Shown: positions 1 to 12,922, counted from the stretch's first letter. The stretch: DNA of 60,000 bases from Polytrichum commune (GCA_950295325.1 OX485809.1:16184001-16244000); one strand, 5' to 3'. Program-made: numbers and translations. Notes: generated by a model not told the origin, from the sequence alone.

Positions 1-1064
1 ACAAAGTTGAGGGATTCATATGTGTGACTGATTGTGAAGTTCATCAACTACATCGGTTGTGGATGCTTTTCTAGCAAGGCGTGCCCCATCAATCTGCAAA
101 GTGAGCGTTATCAAGTTTCATCAGTTCCGACAAATCCAGTTTCATCGGAATCAACTAACTGGTCACAAGAGGACATGTAGAGAGGCTCCAATAGTTGGTC
201 TACACAACCATGCAATCAGTGTACCTTATCCATGCAAGCTGCGATTTTTGACAGATCAATGATGCAAGTTTTTGACATCTTTCTGGAAGCTTGTATGTTA
301 CATGTCACATGTAGCAGGTGATGCAAAATTAACTCAAGTTCTGGTTTAGTATCTCTCTAATCCTCCAGATATTGTGAAGTCACCTGAAGCTTCAGTGATT
401 AATCACAAACTGTGGAATTAGCTCAACAATGTTGGTGAAATGTCTGCACCAGATGTTTCAAAATTTGACCTATAACAATAGTTCACTCAGTACGAATTTG
501 CAAAAATTGAAAACGGCTCAATTTTGAAATATTTTTGTGTGTGTGGAGTCCACAGACCAATATGTAAAAGATTAAGTGCACAACGCAAAAGAAGAATAAC
601 AATGTCAGTTTCCAAGGTTTCAGTCACCAAATTACTATTTAAAAAAAATTCCTGACAAGAAAAACCCTATACATAATTTCTGACTACCACCACTTTCTCA
701 AAGACGAAGAGTGTCAGGAGGGATGTGAACCACTTTGTAAATTCCTTCTATGCAGGCTCATAGATCATGAATGAACCAGTTCCTGTGTACCTGTGTCCCT
801 TTTGCTACAATTTCTAGGTCTAGGCCTCCAACCTTATAAGCCCTTTGCTGCTTCTTGCAGTTCCATGTTGTAAGGAACATGCCCACCTCTAACTACAAAT
901 TACTTCTCTTACAAATGGTCACCACTATGGCAATAGTGAGCACAAGCACTAGAAAGAATTGAGATACAGTGTTCACTTCCATTGATGACCAATGTTCTAA
1001 AGACATAGGACTTGTCTTTAATCTAGTGGAATTGTTGATGAAATTCATATAATTACATTGAACC
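1..1064. other. 3' flank of the RING ligase gene, no gene seen
   Basis: This stretch lies downstream of the minus-strand RING ligase stop codon. It is AT-rich with only short, unconvincing open frames. It probably holds that gene's 3' UTR and intergenic DNA. I see no repeat or RNA gene I can support. Confidence 0.5.
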
Positions 1065-4000
1065 TCAAAATAATTGAATTAAGAGACTGGTGGAGCCATC
1101 ACCATAGGAGCGTAATCCCACTGATCTTACTACAGCCCGACATAAGGGACACGTTCGCTCCCTTTCGAACCTGCCACAGCGATCATAAGTCCAAAATATA
1201 AACAGCTGACACCCTGATTCTCAAAACACTTACAAGATGATAAAGCTAAATCATTCCACCAGATCAATTCTCCAACTTAATGTCACCATACTTTGCAACA
1301 TGTTCATCAGAAATGCAAAAATAATCAGGATGGAACGCATTTTAGATCAGAGTACTCACCACTCAGAGACACAATCCTCACAAAAAATGTGATTGCAACG
1401 GAGAGCTATAGGGGCATGCATTTTCTCTTGACAGATCGCACACATATCTCCTGCTGCAAGAACCTGTGCAAAATCAAACCACAGTTGCAGCTCAATGTTT
1501 CAGCACACATTTAAGTCATAAACACTGCAATTATTCAGACAGGGGTCCTTGCAGTGACCATTTAAGCATCCACAAAGTTCTCCATCAATTATCACACCCA
1601 TACCCCAAGTACTTACTTCCTCACTGGTTGCATAGGAACCATATTGAACCTCCCTGCGTGACAGTGCTCGAAGTGCTGCCAAAAACGTTTGCACCTAGAC
1701 CATCACCCAACAAATAATAATCCATCAGATCACTACAAATATGTCACATACTGCTACAATATTGATTAAAAATAATAAAAATAATAATAGACACAATTCC
1801 AACCTCCTTGATAACCAGCTGGAAGAAATATGTCCCACAAATATAATGGGACTGAATGTCGACTGAATGCACCAGAACGTTTCCAGAGACGATATGTTGT
1901 TAGCATGGAGATTTTCACAGGCCTTCTATACTAAATATATATACAGGACAAATTGTGACCAATTTCTTTCACCACAGGATGACCTTCATTGAGCATGAGT
2001 TTGATGCGTTGCTTGCCAACAACAACCACATATTGAGAGGAGGATATGTTCTAATTATTTGGATTGTATTAACTCACCTTCTCCCAAGTGGACGTGAGCT
2101 TGAATGTCAAGTACAACCCTGTTGTCAGAGATGAGAAGAGGTTGCCGTACGCTTTATTCAAGAAGAATCTATACCACACTGGCCCTGGTATCAAGGCACG
2201 ATATAGCAGCAGTACATACTCCACCAGTGTCAACAGTTGGGCCTGCAACCACTTGCAAATTAGCTTTCCTGACACTGGTATATGATGATTTTTTTCCGAA
2301 AATGTGAGTAAACAAATTTCATAGTCCCCAATGTTGGTCGTTTTCCATACAACATCAATTTTTCTTTCCACTTGCAGTGCATGCTTGAAACTAGTGTTTG
2401 AATTTGAATGAAGAGCAACCTATTTCAGTTCGTTGGAGGCCAAACTCTTTTAGCACCTCTTGGCATGCCAGGATGAGTTTGACCCTCAATGAACCGATAT
2501 AGTATGTTCTTTATGTAAACCTCCACACTACCTCCAAGCATGGATCAAAAACTTACCAAACATGGAAGGTCTAGCATGCAAAAAAACATCAACTCCAACA
2601 AAAAGCAATGTTGAGTTAGAGGATAACTCTAATATCATGATTGGCAATATTTGTCAAAAGAGCAAGAGAACACCGATGTAGCCCACTTCACAAAGGTTAG
2701 AGCTGATATACCTGGCACCTGTAATTGCGTCCTCTACTGTTCCTGTAGTAGACAAGTAGCCCACACTTCAAGGCCATTACTGACTGCCTCACAAGTGTAT
2801 CTACAAAAGAAATACAAAGATAGAGAGGGTTAAGAGACAAAGTTCTGAAACACGGACAATAATAGATAGTGCAGGAGAGGCTGCATAAAAAATACTTCAT
2901 AAGCATCACCTGTTGTATAAGAACAAGATGCGCACACTTCAACCAAACAACAAGCTTCTAATTTGACCATCATGCAGCAACCATGACAGCAAAAAATTGG
3001 CATTTAAGGGATTGACCGAAATCCACCCACGCTATATAATTAGTTTCAAACTTATTCAATAAATGACACAGAACACTGAAACACAATCAATTAAGACTAT
3101 TCTGGCTATTGTGACCTTGATGCAGTTGCATATGGTTCCAACCAGTGTTGTACTAGTTTCATCTTTTCATGATGTCATTCAGGTATCTATAATGAGGAGT
3201 TCACATTTTTGATACCAGTAGGGGTATGGCTATTTGAGAATATTTGTGTTCAATACCATTTGGGTCTATATACCATGCAAGAACCTTCATACCTAGGCAA
3301 AATCACTCTATTATCAGTATGGTTTAGAATAGTATAGACCCAAATAATAACTCAGGTATACAAAGATTATCTCACCTTGACATACCCACCAAATATCAAT
3401 ATTTGAGTGGTATTACAAATTTGATACCCATGCGTAGGTTCTTCGATACCACTCTTGATGTTGATTAATAATACCATGCATTCACCTACAGTATATACCA
3501 GACCAATATTGTTCCAACTTTAATGTAATTAATAGTTCTAACTGTTTGAAAAGAGTAATAGTTAGATAACATACCATTTACAACAATGATGAAGATGGCA
3601 TGCCCAAAATTTGGGATATCTTGCGGTGGGAGGAGGATTAGTGGACGCCACAAAGCTTCATAACTATGCCACCAATACACTCCCACAACATGTACAGCCA
3701 GAGCACACCCTAACGTTGCCAGGACAACAGGTCTTCTCTCATTCTGTTCACATGAATACCCAATATGAAATTACTCACCAAAAATATTAGAGCATATAAA
3801 CATTTTCTATTATCATGATTGATCGAACAGATGAGAAAATTTGAGAAAGGATCTGTACATTACCTTCAATGCTGTCTGCTTACGTAATAAATCATTCGCC
3901 TTAACCATAACAACTGTGATCCAAAATACGACCAAAAAACCTGCAGCAAATATCACACAACATGAACCAACTTTAAAGGCATTCACTAAGGTAGAGCATG

Positions 4001-5835
4001 CTAATACCATTACCCCAACCAAAACCATCACCCTAAATCTACCCAATAAGTACATATTCAGATTGTCCACCACCATAACATCAGGCTCCTGTGATGGTTC
4101 TGGGTTATCTACCAAAAAAATTTGAACCAATTTGGTGCGTTGAAATCCCTGTCAATTGCTAACGAGAATTATTTAACACCTTAAAATCTAATAATAGTTA
4201 CTATGCTCAGCACTGAAAGTGATGGTTTTAGCACTATCTAACTTACAGCCTGAACTCCAGCTTCACATGACTTCTAATTGAACCTCAGGAGAACAGAAGG
4301 GCCACCAATACAGCCAGAATCTGTTGCCAGGTTTCTTATGACCTTGTTGAGAGAAGAGACGACTCTGATGTGGCCACCGGCATAAATTATGGTGTTTCTT
4401 CAAATTCAAGCTGGTTTAACTCTTAACGGGCATCACACGACTTAGAGATCTAACTCTAAATGGGCATACAAGAATTAGAAAGCCCTTGAAGACTACTGCC
4501 TTTTTTCAAAGGTGAACACTTGGAACCGGTGCACCTATCTCCACTAAGGGCAAGCCCCTGGGTTCCCACATGATTATTTGAGAACTTCCGATTCACCCAT
4601 ATACCCCCATTACGATTGGGTGGACGATAGGTGGTAGGATGCACCAAAAATCAAGTGTTAAGAAAGTCAACCATCCAAGTACTATTCTGGCCTTAGGTGG
4701 CTTAAACATAGAGCTTTCATGGGATCCATTCAGGCCTTGAGTTTAAGCCACTCTCTTACAACCCTAAACCAAATTAATAAAATGTATAGACTACATTGTT
4801 TATGGTATTTAGTGTCGTTGGGATAGTAATGTCATGTACCCTATTATGAGGCCTATGCCTAGGTAACATCAGTAGCTCAATAATGTCTTGGCAATGTGGC
4901 ATGTTCAATAATATTTTGAGGCCTATGCCTTTGTTACGGTAATGGTCCACTTGACGCTTGACATTAGTATGCTCAATGATATCTTCCTCTTGCAAACTAA
5001 AACTTAAAACTATCATCTCAAGTACTACAATGTGTTATGCTAATGTCATACCTTCGAAAATTATTTCAAAAAGTCACTCATATTGACAAATAGTGTCATG
5101 TTGACAATTAGCGGACGTGACATTTCTAGGCCTCTAGGCAATTTACTGTAACCCTTCACAAATAGTGTACATGACAAATACTTCTCCAGAGATAACTCAA
5201 CACTCACCTTGCAGATGTTGTCTGATGAACACCATAAACAGCAATATGGCAAACGGCAATGCCTGCTCAATCCATCGCGCCAACTGCTGGAAGTCGTACC
5301 TTTGTGATCCTGCATCTCTACCATTACCATTTCCATTTCCATTTCCTGCTGCCACGGTCTCTGGCAGCTCCTCTCCTCTCTCTTCTGTGCTCAATACTTG
5401 TGGTAAAATTGCAGGACCGGAGCTGATGCTTTCAAGACCTGCCGATCGCCCAGGAAAACTTGTCGTAGTAGTGAAGGATGGTAAAATACTCACATCAGAG
5501 GTATTATTCCTGGCACTGTTACTGTCTGGGGCTCGCATCTGTTCAGGCTCCCCAACCCCAAAAATCCTGATAGAGACCTCAGCACCTCCATCACCGGTTC
5601 GGGTCTGTGTCTCTGGGCTGTATTGTCCCACTGACCCACCACCACTAGAAGTGCCAACCTCTTGGTCATCAATCTCCACATGGTGGGATCCGCGGCCTCG
5701 CAATATACCGGTGAACTCTAGCAGTGCTGATAGTGGACCCGGTAAAAGGTTTGCAGATGTAAGTTGCATGCCAAATCGTCGAGAATTGCTACTGCTCTGC
5801 TGGTGCACTTCTGATACCGCCCCAGGGCCCTCCAT
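1065..5835 (-). CDS. RNFT-type transmembrane RING-HC E3 ubiquitin ligase, 8 exons
   Basis: Exons on the minus strand: 5835-5208, 3940-3864, 3743-3575, 2800-2712, 2242-2078, 1694-1617, 1463-1360, 1170-1065; all phases close, giving about 471 aa. The first ATG of the aligned frame (5835) was chosen because the longer open frame upstream begins with TTG. The N-terminal 175 residues are Ser/Gly rich with an Asn-Gly repeat. Five or six hydrophobic segments follow (for example [44 protein letters not shown]). The C terminus is a C3HC4 RING, roughly residues 409-446: CAIC, then C.H..C..C and CPLC. The order matches plant relatives of human RNFT1/2, ER membrane ligases in protein quality control. The match is from memory of the family. 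Ubiquitin-ligase activity and ER location are inferred. Confidence 0.9.
3209..3470 (+). repeat. Dispersed repeat family R2, copy 1 (RING ligase intron 3)
   Basis: About 260 bp rich in 'gataccagta', 'tatataccatgcaag' and 'cccaccaaatatcaat'. It is clearly similar, by eye roughly 80%, to the reverse complement of 52333-52580. It carries no coding capacity and no terminal repeat I can define. Confidence 0.75.
4360..4755 (-). repeat. SINE-like repeat family R3, copy 1 (RING ligase intron 1)
   Basis: It shares long blocks with 36690-37085 and 54262-54640: 'aattatggtgtt', 'aagggcaagcccc', 'ggtaggatgcacc', and 'aggccttgagtttaagcc' at the right edge. Read in the gene's direction it starts 'gtggcttaaac' and ends in a pyrimidine-rich tract. 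The family is non-coding. SINE status is an inference from the tails seen in the other copies. Confidence 0.75.
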
Positions 5836-5889
5836 AAGGCAAGCGGACCTTAAATGGAAAATTTTAGCTCTGCACCCACTTTCGTAGGA

Positions 5890-6160
5890 CAAGAAACATG
5901 CATTTAGTGCGAGATGATTAGCAAATCCAAATTGTGTCCATAGTCATTTTCCTCATAAGTTTCAGAGCACATATGAATATCTTTCTCATTAAATGATCAC
6001 ATACATCCCCCCAATCCTGGTGACTCTTGAGGTGAATATGATTTTGAGCATATTTTGAGCATGTAGTCCGATCTCTTTTCAAGACATGTCTATTTGGTGT
6101 CCATTCTTAGATCCACACCTAACCACGCAACACTAAACTGTAGGTGTCCATTTTAAATAA
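5890..6160 (+). repeat. Dispersed repeat family R1, copy 1 (just upstream of the RING ligase)
   Basis: It shares 'gattagcaaatccaaat', 'tttcctcataa', 'gagcatgtagtccgatctc' and 'ttggtgtccattctta' with the copies near 33.2, 33.9, 53.4 and 56.0 kb. It begins about 55 bp upstream of the RING ligase start codon, so it may form part of the promoter or 5' UTR. Confidence 0.75.
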
Positions 6161-8569
6161 TTGACGAAATGAGGCCAACTTACCTTACTCAATGTATTTT
6201 ATTTTCACCCTTGTGGAGGATTGTAATCTTCAAGAAGAGAGGATCGAAATTCTTAACAACCTCCCATCCTCAGGTCCTCATAACTCTGCCAACACAGATG
6301 GAGAAACTCATCAACAGGCCAAAATGCAAGCCTTATCATCCCTTGTTGCAAAGAGAACAGTATAGTGGAAGTTAAAGAAACATCAATTGCCCAATAGAAC
6401 ATGAACAATGGAGAAATACAAGCAAAACCCAGTTCCTACAAGGAGAGGTGGAGTCCTATTTTTGATAAAGAACCAAAAGTCTTATTGAACATCATCCAAA
6501 TAGATTGTTCTGCAGTGGTTACACAATATTATAAAACACCTAACCTAATAGAGCTTGTTAAACCCTGGGAATCAAAGAAGTATGACACAGAGTATTGGCA
6601 ACATATGGATCCGATACAGCAAGAAATGAAGAACATACTACCACACCACACTAATACAAATACAGACAGCCCAGCTGCCAGACATACACAAATTGATGGA
6701 AGTTCCAGTACAAATTCAGTTGAGAACATTGTTACAATTGAGCCATGAATTGAAAGAAAATCCCCAATGAGCAATAAAAAAAACTTGCCGTGTCAGATGT
6801 TCCTGTACCAGCAATCGAGATAGACCACGATGCGTCGATGATCGAATTAAGATCAATAACCAAAGTGTGGAAAACGTAATAACTCGAGCCTTAATGCAGT
6901 CAAAACAATGCCAATGAACTTATTACAAAGCCACTCGCCACCAGTCACTGTTTCTTTGTAAGACCTGTGAAATGAGTAGCAAAGCCTTTAGCAACCTGGG
7001 ATCTCTTGAGACAGTTCTCGACAATCAGGTGCACCAACTTTACTGAAAGGTGATGCACATTCCAAGGAAAGATAACTCTGGATGACCATTCACCATCTCA
7101 CTGTGCTTCTCTTGCTACTCAAGGAAGAGTAAAAATATCGCAGAGTAAGGTTCCCATTGCAGCTTCCGTAGCAACAAACAGTATGAAATTGCAACAAAAA
7201 ATCGAGTTCCTCTCGAATTGACCTCAAGTTCCACACGTGTCAGAAGTTCTTTGAGTTCGAGATCAAGTGAGGAAATGCTATAAAATTCAACGGCTTGCTG
7301 CGGGAAGAACATCCTCCCCACTATGCCTACTGGAATTACGTTATGCACTTATGAGTTAAGCCATATCATGTACATGAATGTCCACCCTAATTTACAAGAA
7401 TCAAACAATCGAAGCATCCGTGCTACTTACTCAAGGCATAATTTTCAAACACGCATTTGCAAAACCTAGATGGTCAACATCCTCAACCATTGTGGATGGA
7501 ATAGCCTTGTCACGAGAATTTGACAGAAAATTTGTTGCAAGACCCATTGGTGTTCACTTCATGTAAATCAACCTACTACCAGAACCTAAATCTTCACATC
7601 CTGGACTACCTTAAAAACCTACCTACCAGAAAATTGAAAAACTCTTACAGAAAGAAAGGAAAGAAGAGTACAACCCTCGAATACCTGGCAAACCTAAATC
7701 TACAAGGGTTTGCCTCAAATCCCTACATGTTACATCACCCTGTTCCAAATTTCAGGGAGGATACAGATACTTACTTGATATAAACTGACCAGAAGACAAG
7801 GCTCCGAAAATTCTCGCATGCACATTATGGGATACTTACATCACCGCCTCCTCGCAACATCATGTGCACATCCAAAATCATCATGACCTAAGTCAAAGAT
7901 TGTCGTACACCTCAGAATGCACACTCCTTGACTTCAAAGCTCAAACCATGCCCTCAAAATCCACCACACTAGGAACACCTTGAGAAGCTTCTAGGCCAGA
8001 GAACTTTTGTTGTGGCTCACCGCCTCAACATTTCGAGGGAGAATTTCTTTCGCAGATTCGCACGAAACGATGTGAGTTTTTGGGACAAGTAACGTGACAG
8101 TTCGCTTGACACTCTCTCCCACAACCCACAAATCGGAGCGCGAAATTTCGCTGCAAAAATGGTCCCGCAAGCACCAAGTGGTGAGTCGTGCCGCAGGTTC
8201 AATGAAGCCCCAGCGGGTTGAGGTCCCCAATTTTGAGACCCTAATTCAGGTCCTGAATTCCTCCCATTGGCTGCAGGATGTGTCAGAGTGACAGTCCATG
8301 TCCCATCGTCGGAGGCCAAGGCTGCTGGTTGGCTAGGAGCCTGGACTCGGGACGTGGTGGGCCCCATCGACACAAACTGTGTGAGGAATGTGCAATGATA
8401 AGAGGGTAGGACAGTCTTTTCTTCCCATTGGGTGTCTGCGGAGAGTACCAATTATTGTTGATTTATTGCCTGGATGGAGGGAAAGGAAATCAATGGATTT
8501 GGGTTTCTTTTCTATGTCATTTGTTTATTTTCTTATCTCATGAAATCGTGATTTTGCATTAATAATACC
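6161..8569. other. Intergenic region with unexplained open stretches
   Basis: No gene could be identified. The plus strand holds open frames at 6401-6748 (115 codons), 7378-7566 and 7520-7783, with amino-acid content that looks moderately protein-like (rich in Asn, Thr, Ile, Lys). They could be remnants of an AT-rich retroelement, but no motif was recognised. From about 8000 to 8450 the DNA is more GC-rich and of unknown origin. Confidence 0.3.
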
Positions 8570-9145
8570 TTAGGCCCTCTTTACACTAGAGGCGAGGGGC
8601 CGTGAGAAAAGAAATTTCAGCCAATGGGATGCGTAGAAATCGAGAAGACCATTCCAGGTCACTTTACACCCGAAATTTTCAGCCCAAAGGACAAAACGAG
8701 GAGAAAATGACATGGACAACACTTTTGTCCTTGGTGGCAGCAAGAAGACACATTTTCCAAGACCCCCGGATTTTTCGTCAAGCCCACCTCGAGAGGTGGG
8801 CCTGACGCAAAATCCGGGGGGCCGTTTGGCCGAAATTCTCACAGCCAATCATTTTCATTTTTTTAATAATTTTTCAGAACGGCCACTTTTACTGACGGCC
8901 ATTTGTTTACCCGTTTTCTACCCAACAGCTATTACTATTCATTCCCGATTTTCGTCCTTAAAGGCAGCTCCTTGATCATTCGAAGTCATCTTTTTCTTCT
9001 TCCTCATGTGTGACCAGAAAGAAGTATAGATTTGCTTGTTTTTGCATGTTTTTTTGCCCAATTATTTGCTATTTATTTTTGCTCAAATTATTTTGCACCA
9101 TCGATATTATTTTGCCCAAATATTTTTTGCATTGTGTTCATTACA

Positions 9146-10631
9146 ATGGAAGGCTACTCCCAAGATGGAGAATTCTCTTAATCTCAAGGACAAGCATGGA
9201 GTCAAAATTCGCCTTGGATGAGCTACTCTCAACCCCAATTTCAGCCCATTTCTCCTCAAATGCATGTTTCAAATTTTGATCATTTTGGTACTGGTAGTCC
9301 TAGATATTTTATGCCTCTTGGAATGCCTCCTTGTAATGGTTCAGATTTGCAACCATCAAGTGAGGAAGTGACACCGAGTTCAAATGCAAGAAATTACTTG
9401 ATGGATATGAAGGAGGAGGAGGCAATCCGGGCTGCAGTAAAGGCACTAAATAGAGAAGATGTACCTGTAGTAAAGAAGAGAGGACGACCACCAAAAGAAG
9501 GAAAAACAAATGCTCCAGCAAAGAAGAAGAAAATGGAGATCACAACAAAGAAGGCAACAAAAGAAGTGGTGAATTTGGCTGGTTCAGATTCGGAAGAAGA
9601 AAATGCAAGTCGGAAGTGGCGAGATTACGAGGTTGAAACCTTGATATCAATTCGGGGAGAGATGGAAGAAGAATTTTCAAGATGTGCAAAAAAACAAGGT
9701 TTGTATATGTGTTTTATTTTTTGGTTCTATAATTTTTTGTACACATGAATGGTTTTCATAATTTTTCAAAGCTTCAACCAGGAATTGGCCTACCTAGCTT
9801 TCTTCCCAAGTCTATGGGTCTTTACCTGCCAAATGCATTTTCTAGGCTCTACGGCCAACTCCACCATAGTTTTTTTCCCCTAGTCCATTGGTCCTTACCT
9901 GCCAAGTGCCCTTTCTAGGCTCTACGGCCAACTCTCAACGGGAGAGAGGGGGGGGGGGGGGGGGGGGGGGGGTTTATACCCGGTAGAAATGAGTCATGCA
10001 CGTGTCTTGACGAACATTATGGGTTTTTCCGGTCACTACCTATGCTGTCTGCATTCTTGAGGGCCTCAAATGAGGCCCTTTTGGTTGTTTTTTTTACATT
10101 TTTAGGACGTTTTCACTATCATATGCTTGTATATAATTGCACTAATGACTTATAATGTAAAATTTCAGGGATTAATACATAGTTAAAATTGGAAGCAAGG
10201 ATGGTGGCGGCCATTCGTGGCTTTGACCGCTCATGGGAATCATGCAAGAAGAAGTACAAAACCATTTACGCAGAGTACAAAAATAACAAGAGGGCCAATG
10301 AGATTTCTGGTTCGGATAGGCATCAAGACTGTAAGTGGTTTGACCAACTGGATGTCTGGAATTATACACGTGCATGTGTAAAGAACCAAATTCCAGCAAG
10401 TGCCACTGAAGGTGAAGATGAAAACGATGAAGACAAACACCATCAGATTTGCAAGATTGTGAGGTTACTCCAAAACAAGAGAAGAAAAAGAAAAAATTCC
10501 AAGAGAATTTGGAAATCATTTTGGAAAAGGTTGTCTCAAATTCTTCTAGCTTTCTTACAACTTTTCAAGAAAGCACAGCTTTATTGAAGAACATGGATAA
10601 GCATATGGCAGCAATTCTAGAAAAATTGTAG
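9146..10631 (+). pseudogene. Harbinger trihelix/Myb-like accessory protein, broken
   Basis: Two exons, 9146-9698 and 10169-10631, joined by a GT-AG intron whose phase is consistent. After a Pro/Gln-rich start comes a 'KKRGRPPKEG' AT-hook-like motif, a Lys-rich linker, then a trihelix-like domain: WRDYEVETLISIRGEMEEEF in exon 1 and 'GFDRSWESCKKKYK' in exon 2. The tail is acidic with a helical C terminus. In these elements this protein assists the transposase in nuclear entry and DNA binding. Lesions: TAA at 9179-9181, TAG at 10180-10182, and an apparent 1-bp deletion near 10445 that shifts the frame into the last 60 codons. Confidence 0.8.
9808..9937 (+). repeat. Tandem duplication inside the Harbinger intron
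   Basis: Two copies of about 58 bp (9808-9865 and 9880-9937) share 'ttacctgccaa' and 'tctaggctctacggccaact'. They are followed by a run of 25 G (9948-9972), which is hard to sequence and may be of uncertain length. Confidence 0.85.
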
Positions 10632-10907
10632 CTATTCTTCCATAACATCAGAATCACTACTTGATTCTGAAAATTGAATGGTCGAGTCCTTTGACAAATT
10701 GTATTGCCACAATGTTTTGGCAATGGATTCATGAGCAATGGTAGATTCTCTCAATAAATCAGCATCTTTCTCATTTTGTTTGATTAAAAAAACTTCTTCT
10801 TCAGCATCAATTTCTTCTTGCTCAAAATTTTAAAATGTTCTTGTAGTACCAGATTTCAAAATACGTGTTTTTACCTCATCAATGGATGCTTGTTCTTCTT
10901 GTAAGAC

Positions 10908-12046
10908 TTATCCTCCCTTCACTGTGCCCTCTTCAACCCGTTTATGTAATTCCACCTCCGCTTCTTCAATCCATATTGCATCAAACTTGTCATTTGTTAT
11001 GATGCATAAATAATGCAAAACAATACAAGTTGATACAATATCTGCCATTGATCGTAAAGAAACATCTGCTCTTTTTTGTATAATTCTCCATCTACCCTTC
11101 AAAATTTCAAACGCACGCTCCACACACATTCGGGTTGAAGATTGGATAAAATTCCAATGTGCCTTGTAAGATTCTAGTCCATCATTACAACCCTTAAATG
11201 GACAATACATCCAAGGGCGAACCGGATATGCCGCATCTCCAATTAACTTGTACGGTAGAAATCTTCCCTCCATACAAGCTCTTCCTACTTTGGTTTGTTG
11301 AAAAACAGTCCAATCATGCAAGCTCCAGCCCACCCGAATTCATAATCCCAAAATATGCAATTGGTATTAACAATTCCTTGCAACAAAGCCGAATGAAAAG
11401 ATTTGCGACAGTAATAATCTTCTCCACCAATAACTGGAGCTAGCACCGGAATGTGTGAACCGTCTATGGCTCCTATTATGTAAGGTATGTTATGCAATCT
11501 CTCAAACTCTTTCGCTAAAACCCTAAATTTGTTTTCATTTGGAACTTGAATAAAAATCTTTTGCAAATGAAGTCTCACCATTTTACAAAATTCTCTCACA
11601 ATTCTTGAAATTATACATTCCGCCACCCCATATACCTCTCCAACCATACGCAACCCATCTCCTGTACCAAGTCTAGCCAAAGACATTGCAACCCTCTCTT
11701 CTACAGAAATTGGTCTTCTGAAATTAGTATGCTGTTTTTTTAAAAACGGACCTAATTTCTCACATAAAAATCTGAATGTAGCATGCGAGACACGAGTCCT
11801 TTCCTTAAACATCTTCTCCGTAAACGAACCCAACAAATACCGGTCTACAAAGCCAGATGGCCTCTCAAAACTCCAAACAGTTCTCTCTCTAAACCCTAAA
11901 CTTTGAAGGCAAATGCTGAAAATTGCAACATTCGTCCACTCACCTTGTAAAATCAAAGCTTGCATGTTGTTAACATGCTGCGTAATCATGTAGAGACACC
12001 AATACAAGACCATCATCACCACAAGCTTCTTCCTCCTCTCCTCCAT
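10908..12046 (-). pseudogene. PIF/Harbinger DDE transposase, frameshifted
   Basis: Frame one (12046 to about 11315) carries a helical N-terminal DNA-binding region (FKERTRVSHATFRFLCEKL) and the first catalytic Asp in 'IIGAIDGSHIPV'. Frame two (about 11315 to 10908) carries the second Asp in 'LIGDAAYPVRPWM' and the Glu in 'MCVERAFEILKGRWRI'. Together these are the DDE triad of PIF/HARBI1-type transposases. The two frames join within 'GWAG...HDWTVFQQTK', where a single missing base near 11315 explains the shift. The protein would have been about 375 aa. It cuts and rejoins element ends, usually at TTA-like targets, matching the flanks seen here. Confidence 0.9.
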
Positions 12047-12418
12047 AGTGCTGAAATTTCAGTAAACAAGGCAAAAACAAGAAAGAAAGAAGCAAAAGAA
12101 ACCGCCAACAACTAGAAAGAAAGACCGGTCTTGGGGTAGAAAAGAGAGGTAGTGGAGTGGAAGTTGCGATCAACCCTATATTAGAATTATATTAAAAAAA
12201 TCAGCACATTATTTTGTGGCCCCTTCTCACTTTACACTATATCCAAAGGACGTCAAATTCAAAGTTTGGCTTCTCAAGAATGAGCCATGGCCCTTGGCCG
12301 GTTTTCTCCACGACTTCTCGTTTCTAGTGTAAAGAGGGCCTTACATCTACTTGTGACGTCCATAACTTTACTAATTTAGGCATACGTCCCCATTCCTTTT
12401 TCTAGAAGGGACTGCCTA

Positions 12419-12586
12419 AGCATGAGCGCTATGGAAGAGGTTGGCGGTTCGAATCTTGGCTGTGAAATCTCCTCTCTACTTGACGGAAAACTTGCCAGGT
12501 GGTCGACTGCCTCCTGTGCTTTGGCGTTGGCCTGTCGGCCTTTTGTCAAAAAAAAAAAAAAAAAAAAAAAAACAGCATGAGCGCTA
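12419..12586 (+). mobile_element. SINE-like retroposon with 13-bp target duplication
   Basis: The body, 12432-12573, has a Pol III B-box-like 'ggttcgaatc' at 12446-12455 and a poly-A tail of 25 (12548-12572). It is flanked by exact 13-bp repeats 'agcatgagcgcta' at 12419-12431 and 12574-12586. No clear A box remains inside the body, so the copy may be 5'-truncated or its head may lie in the flank. It inserted about 80 bp beyond the Harbinger end. Confidence 0.8.
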
Positions 12587-12840
12587 CAACTGGCATGGAA
12601 ACTCTGTGCCACAATGACAACGTGACCTATGCAACCTGCATTGTTTTTTGTTTTTTTACTTGAGAAGCTTTAAAATAGAACATTTGTGTGAAAGTCACAT
12701 TTTTACTGTGATGGAAATGCAAATGCGGGCGGCGGTATTTGAATTTGCATCTTTTTCCTCCCAAAATTTATTCCAACTATGCTATCCACATATTCTTAAG
12801 GGAGATGATGAAAACTTCACACTCTTATATAATCATAAAT

Positions 12841-12922
12841 AGCAAGGTGAAGTGGATTTTGATGTTTTCCCATGATGTTCCCCATGATGTAAGGAAACAT
12901 CAAAATCCACTCCTACCTTGCT
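12841..12922. repeat. Near-perfect 82-nt hairpin (MITE or miRNA-like foldback)
   Basis: The left arm at 12841-12870 and right arm at 12891-12922 pair over about 30 bp ('agtggattttgatgttt' against 'aaacatcaaaatccact') with one small bulge and a loop of about 20 nt. It carries no coding capacity. Confidence 0.8.

Larger units (their letters stand above)
8573..12340. mobile_element. PIF/Harbinger DNA transposon, full length but inactivated
   Basis: The ends are inverted copies of 'ggccctctttacactaga' (18 bp exact), followed by a diverged inverted extension. The element is flanked on both sides by the 3-bp direct repeat TTA (8570-8572 and 12341-12343), the target duplication typical of PIF/Harbinger elements. 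At 3,768 bp it carries the two expected genes in convergent orientation: a trihelix/Myb-like protein on plus and a DDE transposase on minus. Both are broken, so this copy is probably immobile unless helped in trans. The near-perfect termini and small number of lesions suggest a fairly recent insertion. Confidence 0.93.

Noticed and set aside
5165-5887. 240-codon plus-strand frame opposite the RING ligase exon 1
   Set aside because: The minus strand carries the conserved protein and consistent splice sites; the plus frame is a shadow.
8017-8451. 144-codon minus-strand frame near the Harbinger element
   Set aside because: No domain, no splice partner, and an overlapping second frame of similar length; treated as chance in GC-rich DNA.
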